A stretch of DNA of 11,906 bases. Source: UBA5336 sp038526245. Lineage in GTDB: Bacteria > Pseudomonadota > Alphaproteobacteria > Caulobacterales > Hyphomonadaceae. Below are positions 8,171-11,906 of this stretch, piece after piece. A program made the translations under genes and the position numbers. The notes under the pieces were generated by a model. The model saw nothing but the letters and a program-made list of their open reading frames with translations, had not been told where the DNA came from and did not search any database. The stretch lies in contig JBCBGZ010000084.1 of assembly GCA_038526245.1 (NCBI GenBank), forward strand, positions 1-11,906, written 5' to 3'. Numbering within the stretch: the stretch's first letter is position 1; each line of letters begins with the position of its first letter.

Positions 8171-8491
8171 TTATCCGCGCTCTTCAGCAAAGCTCTGCAT
8201 TTCCTGCCGTGTGAGAAAGCCGTCGTTGTTGGCGTCGAGACGATTGAAAACCATGTCGTAGCGGCCCGATCTCTTGACCCGTTGTGCGCGGCCGAGGTTG
8301 TCGGCCGCGTTCAGGTCGATAAGAGCCTCGAATTCCGAACGGCTGATAGCGCCGTCGTCGTTCCGGTCGGCCTGGGTCACATTCTCAAGAAGCAACTGCC
8401 GGTCGGCTGAGGACATGTCTTGCGCCTCGGCGTCCATTGGCAGCGACACCCCGGCAAGGATCGTGAGGCTGAGAAATCTGGTAATTGTCAT
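8171..8491 (-). CDS. Small secreted EF-hand calcium-binding protein
   Basis: This 106-residue protein has a signal peptide (residues 1-24, ending AEA before Gln24) and two textbook EF-hand loops. Loop 1 is DRNDDGAISRSE (42-53) and loop 2 is DANNDGFLTRQE (86-97). Both have Asp/Asn at loop positions 1, 3 and 5, Gly at 6, a hydrophobic residue at 8 and Glu at 12, so both should bind Ca2+. The mature protein of about 82 residues is essentially a two-EF-hand module, so it probably acts as a periplasmic or secreted Ca2+ sensor or buffer. The frame is open upstream to 8764, but that extension overlaps the next gene. ATG 8491 has AGGAAA about eight bases upstream and puts the signal peptide at the N-terminus. 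It follows the Gly-rich gene by 46 bases. Confidence 0.88.
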   Translation of the reverse strand: MTITRFLSLTILAGVSLPMDAEAQDMSSADRQLLLENVTQADRNDDGAISRSEFEALIDLNAADNLGRAQRVKRSGRYDMVFNRLDANNDGFLTRQEMQSFAEERG

Positions 8492-8537
8492 ATTGGGTTT
8501 CCTGTGACGTCGTGTACTGAGAGGTGGTGATGCGCTG

Positions 8538-9176
8538 TCAGGGGCAATTGACGACCGCGCCCGACGCATCAATGCATGTGACTGTTCGAGACCCGCCAGA
8601 GCCGCGTTCATATGTGCTGTCGACGCTTGCCGCTTGGCCCTCATTTCCGGTGTAAGTCCCGTCGCGGTTGTAGGTGCCATCATCAAGGGTCGCGGCTCCG
8701 CTGTAGGACCCACTGGTCCCGGAAGCTTCGGTGCTGCGGCTTCCCCCCCAAACGCCATCCGCACTCCTCTCTAGAAAACGCTGGCTGGTGAACGAGCCGT
8801 TCTCTCCGCTACCGCCGCTTTTGAGCGTGCGCGACAGCGATCCGTCATCTTGCCAGGTGGCCGTCCCCCCTCGGCAAGCCGAAGCGGTCGTGCCGTTGGC
8901 GCATCTTCCAAAGCCTGCAAGGCCGTTGCCGTTGTCATCGGAGGCAATTCCCCCGCGCCGGACCGCACCTTGGCCCTCGCCGTTGAAGACGCCGCCACGC
9001 GACCGCGCAGCGACACCATTCTCTCCCACGGCCAGCCCCTTGCGAACGAAAAGCCCGTCGGCGGCAGCCGGTACTACCTGTACGGTCAGCATCAATGCAC
9101 TCAAAGCCGCGCATGCCAATGACGTCTGCAGCCGCGTGCCACGGGCTGATATGTACCTTTTCTTGGAGTTCTCCAT
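8538..9176 (-). CDS. Secreted Gly/Ser/Asp-rich protein of unknown function
   Basis: This 212-residue protein starts with a long signal peptide (charged residues 1-16, hydrophobic core about 18-36, cleavage likely after PAAA near residue 39). The mature part is low-complexity, rich in Gly, Ser, Thr and Asn, with repeated turn-like motifs (WQDDGSLS, SADGVWGGS, LDDGTYNRDGTYTG). Two cysteine pairs flank it, Cys92/Cys101 and Cys201/Cys211, each eight or nine residues apart and likely disulfides. The Asp-Gly turns could bind Ca2+, but they lack a clean RTX nonapeptide or EF-hand pattern. I assign no family. ATG 9176 is chosen over 9251 because AGGAGA lies seven bases upstream and the signal peptide begins there. 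It is the promoter-proximal gene of the minus-strand series, facing the two-component genes, which makes it the most likely direct target of the regulator. Confidence 0.75.
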   Translation of the reverse strand: MENSKKRYISARGTRLQTSLACAALSALMLTVQVVPAAADGLFVRKGLAVGENGVAARSRGGVFNGEGQGAVRRGGIASDDNGNGLAGFGRCANGTTASACRGGTATWQDDGSLSRTLKSGGSGENGSFTSQRFLERSADGVWGGSRSTEASGTSGSYSGAATLDDGTYNRDGTYTGNEGQAASVDSTYERGSGGSRTVTCIDASGAVVNCP

Positions 9177-9405
9177 CTCATGTTCTCCTGCTTGGCTTGT
9201 GTCGTGAGTGGTGGCGAGGCATGTTTGCGATGGAATCAACATGGCGGACACGTTTTGCAGCGCGATTTCAAGAACATCTCAATGGAGCAAAAATTTTCAC
9301 CTGATATGTTTCAGATTGTTGCAACCTGACATTCTGACGAAACACGCGAAGGTTATGTCTCCGAATAAGGACGTAAAGTGAAATGAATGACGGTTTCTTC
9401 TAGTT
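9177..9405. promoter_or_regulatory. Divergent control region between the exported-protein genes and the two-component genes
   Basis: This 229-base gap must hold the promoters for both directions. I see no confident -35/-10 pair on either strand. Visible structure includes the dyad at 9311-9329, the repeat CTGAC at 9326-9330 and 9334-9338, GTTTC (9308-9312) opposite GAAAC (9339-9343), and an A/T patch (AAAAATTTT, about 9290-9298). Just before the regulator start there is a six-codon reading frame and the 8-base direct repeat ATGACGGT (9387-9394 and 9406-9413). Confidence 0.6.
9311..9329. promoter_or_regulatory. Candidate operator: imperfect 19-bp dyad
   Basis: TCAGATTGTTGCAACCTGA reads as TCAGnTTGnnnCAAnCTGA, with seven of nine positions pairing across the centre. 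It contains the perfect 8-mer palindrome GTTGCAAC (9318-9325). It sits about 77 bases upstream of the regulator start and 135 bases from the Gly-rich gene start. It could bind a dimeric regulator, but OmpR-family proteins more often use direct repeats, so the owner is unknown. Confidence 0.35.
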
Positions 9406-10203
9406 ATGACGGTGCAAGACGACAGCGGGCGCACAAACCGGATGACACGCGTTGCCGTCATCGAGGACGATCATGAGATACGTCAACTCGTCGTCGACTA
9501 TCTTACCCGTGAAGGGTTCGAGGTGGCAGGCTATCCCAATGGCGGCGTTTTTGATCAAGGCCACTCTGTGTTCAAGCCCGACATCATTGTACTCGACCTT
9601 ATGATGCCGGGTGAGGATGGACTGTCGATCTGTCGAAGGATATCGCCCGACTTACCGGTCCTAGTGCTCTCGGCGAAAGGGGAGGAGCTCGACCGGATCG
9701 TCGGACTTGAGGTTGGTGCGGACGATTACCTGTCCAAACCGTTCAATCCGCGTGAGCTTGTTGCACGCATTCGAGCCGTCTTACGTCGGAGGGATAAGAT
9801 GCCACCAGCTGCCATGATGTCAGCGGTCGCCCACAGTAATGCGATAGCCGACGAGGACACCGAACCGGATCGCGAGGTCCTTTTGTTTGATGTCTGGACG
9901 CTTGACGTGGACGGCCGTCGCTTATCGGATGCGTCGCAAGTTGAGGTTCCACTCTCGTCAGGAGAATTCGCGCTCCTCACCGAATTCGCCCGGCGTCCGC
10001 AACGCGTCTTGTCACGCGAACAGCTTCTGGACTGGACGCGCGGAGACGCATACGACGCCTTCGATCGCGCCATAGATGTACAGCTTTCCCGCTTGCGAAA
10101 AAAACTATCGGAGCGGGGAGGCAACGGGCTAATCAAAACGATCAGGGGCGATGGCTATCTCTTTTCTGCCGAGGTGCGGCGCTGTCGAAATAATACAACT
10201 TGA
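9406..10203 (+). CDS. OmpR/PhoB-family DNA-binding response regulator
   Basis: This is a 265-residue cytoplasmic transcription regulator activated by phosphorylation. The receiver domain (about 14-128) shows the acidic pocket Glu20-Asp21-Asp22, phospho-acceptor Asp64 (IIVLDLMMPGEDG), switch Ser89 and conserved Lys111 (LSKPFNP). After a linker of about 30 residues comes a winged-helix domain (about 158-256) with LSSGEFALL, RVLSREQLLD, the recognition helix region FDRAIDVQLSRLRKKL and the wing IKTIRGDGYLF, all typical of OmpR relatives. The start is uncertain. ATG 9406 has no good ribosome site but follows a six-codon leader frame by two bases. ATG 9442 gives MTRVAVIEDD, the usual distance to the first strand in this family, and would make a 253-residue protein. 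The kinase gene follows immediately, and the exported-protein genes diverge upstream, so autoregulation and control of that operon are plausible. Confidence 0.93.
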   Translation: MTVQDDSGRTNRMTRVAVIEDDHEIRQLVVDYLTREGFEVAGYPNGGVFDQGHSVFKPDIIVLDLMMPGEDGLSICRRISPDLPVLVLSAKGEELDRIVGLEVGADDYLSKPFNPRELVARIRAVLRRRDKMPPAAMMSAVAHSNAIADEDTEPDREVLLFDVWTLDVDGRRLSDASQVEVPLSSGEFALLTEFARRPQRVLSREQLLDWTRGDAYDAFDRAIDVQLSRLRKKLSERGGNGLIKTIRGDGYLFSAEVRRCRNNTT

Positions 10204-10210
10204 GCGCTTT

Positions 10211-11629
10211 ATGAATAGCAAGCGGCGGGACAAGATGTTCTTGGCTCCCCGGGCTCTCCTGCAATTCTGGGTGCTTGGAATTCGCGGTCTTGTTCTGACT
10301 ATTCTGATCATCGCGCTTCTCAACATCGCGTTTCTCATCGCCCTGAGCCAAACCAACTCGAATTTTGATCGAAGCCTTGTCGCGCCACCTTTGGTGCGGC
10401 AGGCCGCCGCAACGGCAGAGTTACTGGACCAGCTTGACCAAGAAGGGCGCGCGCTTGCCTTGGCGGCTACAAATTCGAGCGGGCTTCGAATGACGATTGC
10501 ACTGGACTTCGCGGCGACGCCGCCAGTTGAAAACCCCATCGAGGTGTTCGTTCCAGTCATCGAAATCTACAAGGCCGTTTTGGGCGACAGGCCGTTCAGC
10601 GTCTACAGCAAATCAGATGATGGCCAGCCAATTCGACAAGCGGCCCTGCTTACCGACGATCTGATCATCGTCATGCAACTTCGCGACGGATCAGCGCTCG
10701 TCGTGGAAAGCGGAGCGGAGTTTCAGCGAAATGTCGGCCTATTCGGAATAGCTCTGGTCATTGGGTTCTTGAGCCTTCTCATCACAGGTCTCATGGTTTG
10801 GGCGAGTGTGGCCTACGCACGGCCGCTCTCGCGGCTGGCGCAGGCGTCACAGAACTTCGTCGACGCCGTCAACACATCTTCGCCGCTGGAACCCTTGCCT
10901 GAAACGGGACCAAAACCGGTTCGCGACCTCGCTGTTGCTATGAACACGGCGGGATCGAAGCTCGTCCGCCTGACCGTTGAACGCACGAATACCCTGGCTG
11001 CTGTCGCGCATGACCTTCGGACCTACCTGACCCGCCTACGAATGCGGAGCGAATTGATCGACGACGATACACAAAAAGCCAAGAGCATTCGGGACATCGA
11101 AGAGATGACGCAATTGATCGAAGATACGCTTTCACTCGGCGAGTCTGTAACGAAGCCTTCGCTGTCCGAACGCTTCGATCTGGCGGTCTGGCTTGAGGCA
11201 TTTGTGGCGCATCGTGTCGATTCAGGCGATCCGATAAATTTGCGCATCAACCTGCACGCGCCGATCGTCGAGGTCGCGCCCGCTGCCCTGTCGCGCGCGT
11301 TGAACAACTTGATCGACAACGCCATTCGATATGCAGGCCAAGCGAATGTCGTGTTAGAGAATGGAGGAGCGAGTTTCGCTCACATCAGCGTTGATGACGA
11401 CGGGCCAGGCGTACCTGAAGACTACCTAAAGCAAATGACTGATCCTTTCAGCAGGTTAGAGCAGTCCCGTTCACGGGACACCGGGGGCGCCGGCCTGGGT
11501 CTTGCAATCGCGAAAGCCTTCACTGAGCAAATCGGCGGTGAGTTGGCTCTAACCAACCGACCGGCTGGCGGTTTCTGCGCCCGAATTACCTTGCCTTTGA
11601 ACAATTTGACCGAACCTTCCGGTTTGTAA
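10211..11629 (+). CDS. Sensor histidine kinase (EnvZ-like, HAMP-HisKA-HATPase)
   Basis: This 472-residue inner-membrane kinase pairs with the response regulator just upstream. It has membrane helices at about 23-46 and 176-201 flanking a periplasmic sensor region of about 130 residues without a recognised fold. These are followed by HAMP (about 202-255), the dimerisation and phospho-acceptor domain with His267 (AVAHDLRTYLTRLR), and the ATPase domain. The ATPase domain shows the N box (NNLIDNAIRYA, 365-375), G1 (DDDGPGVPED, 395-404), F box (DPFSRLEQ, 411-418) and G2 (GGAGLGLAIAK, 425-435). The usual Pro after His-Asp-Leu-Arg-Thr is Tyr272. ATG 10211, seven bases after the regulator stop, is preferred. 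The frame opens at 10151, but that would overlap the regulator by 53 bases and add an unusual N-terminus. ATG 10235 is also possible. Periplasmic sensing fits the divergent set of exported proteins. Confidence 0.92.
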   Translation: MNSKRRDKMFLAPRALLQFWVLGIRGLVLTILIIALLNIAFLIALSQTNSNFDRSLVAPPLVRQAAATAELLDQLDQEGRALALAATNSSGLRMTIALDFAATPPVENPIEVFVPVIEIYKAVLGDRPFSVYSKSDDGQPIRQAALLTDDLIIVMQLRDGSALVVESGAEFQRNVGLFGIALVIGFLSLLITGLMVWASVAYARPLSRLAQASQNFVDAVNTSSPLEPLPETGPKPVRDLAVAMNTAGSKLVRLTVERTNTLAAVAHDLRTYLTRLRMRSELIDDDTQKAKSIRDIEEMTQLIEDTLSLGESVTKPSLSERFDLAVWLEAFVAHRVDSGDPINLRINLHAPIVEVAPAALSRALNNLIDNAIRYAGQANVVLENGGASFAHISVDDDGPGVPEDYLKQMTDPFSRLEQSRSRDTGGAGLGLAIAKAFTEQIGGELALTNRPAGGFCARITLPLNNLTEPSGL

Positions 11630-11632
11630 CGT

Positions 11633-11672
11633 GATCTTGCCAACCATTCTGAAGCCCCTTCTTGGTAAGATC
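11633..11672 (+). terminator. Hairpin after the histidine kinase gene
   Basis: GATCTTGCCAA (11633-11643) pairs with TTGGTAAGATC (11662-11672) over 11 bp with one G-T wobble and an 18-base loop. It begins three bases past the kinase stop. No T tract follows (AGAGAGCT), so it may be a weak or factor-assisted terminator or a 3'-end stability structure. The remaining bases to 11906 hold no gene I can support. Confidence 0.4.
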
Positions 11673-11906
11673 AGAGAGCTGACAAGTCGCTGTTTAGGCT
11701 AATCAAGGTGGAGAACCTTGCAATGGAGCAGGTTTTGATAGCGTCCGGATTCGAGCTGTCGCGAGAGCGCATTCGGCCCCGAGCTCTTGATACCCGCGAA
11801 CGACCGCTTCGACGTCACGCGCCAAGGAGTAGCGATTAGGTTGCTGCACATGCGCGCAAATGCTGCGTCAGCGAAGTGCCAAATACGGACGGCAGCTTCG
11901 TCCCGC

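Noticed and set aside
8492..8764. N-terminal extension of the EF-hand frame
   Set aside because: It would overlap the Gly-rich gene by more than 200 bases and bury the signal peptide; the internal ATG has a good ribosome site.
10151..10210. Longer start for the histidine kinase
   Set aside because: It would overlap the regulator by 53 bases. The added residues are the out-of-frame translation of the regulator's conserved C-terminus.
11723..11840. Short plus-strand frame of roughly 40 codons near the right end
   Set aside because: AAGGTGGAG upstream is suggestive, but the peptide is Arg-rich, resembles nothing, and the frame is too short to judge.

Overview
The window looks like chromosome or a large replicon of an alphaproteobacterium, most likely a Rhodobacteraceae-type marine or soil organism. 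This is an inference from the moderately high GC content, the style of the proteins and the compact OmpR/EnvZ-like pair; no marker gene settles it. No rRNA, tRNA, CRISPR array or complete insertion sequence was found.

Layout. (1) 142-774 (+) is a short tyrosine recombinase consisting of little more than a catalytic domain, followed by a perfect 9-bp stem hairpin. (2) 1022-1936 (-) is an unrecognised protein with four predicted membrane segments and a soluble C-terminal domain. (3) 1937-2334 is an apparently non-coding gap. (4) 2335-9176 holds five minus-strand genes in a row. In transcription order they are a secreted Gly-rich protein, a small secreted protein with two EF-hands, a secreted peptidoglycan-binding-like protein, a periplasmic adaptor and an RND inner-membrane permease. 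The last two overlap by four bases (ATGA), and a strong stem-loop lies between the EF-hand and peptidoglycan-binding genes. (5) 9177-9405 is a divergent control region with an imperfect 19-bp dyad. (6) 9406-11629 (+) is an OmpR-family response regulator and its sensor histidine kinase. (7) 11630-11906 has a hairpin just after the kinase stop and no gene I can support.

The likely theme of 2335-11629 is an envelope-sensing and efflux locus. A membrane kinase and its regulator are divergent from, and so may control, a set of exported proteins (one almost certainly Ca2+-binding) plus a tripartite RND pump that lacks its own outer-membrane channel here. The individual family calls are solid. That the parts form one system, and what signal or substrate they handle, is inferred from gene order only. 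The recombinase and the unrecognised membrane protein look like an accessory flank.
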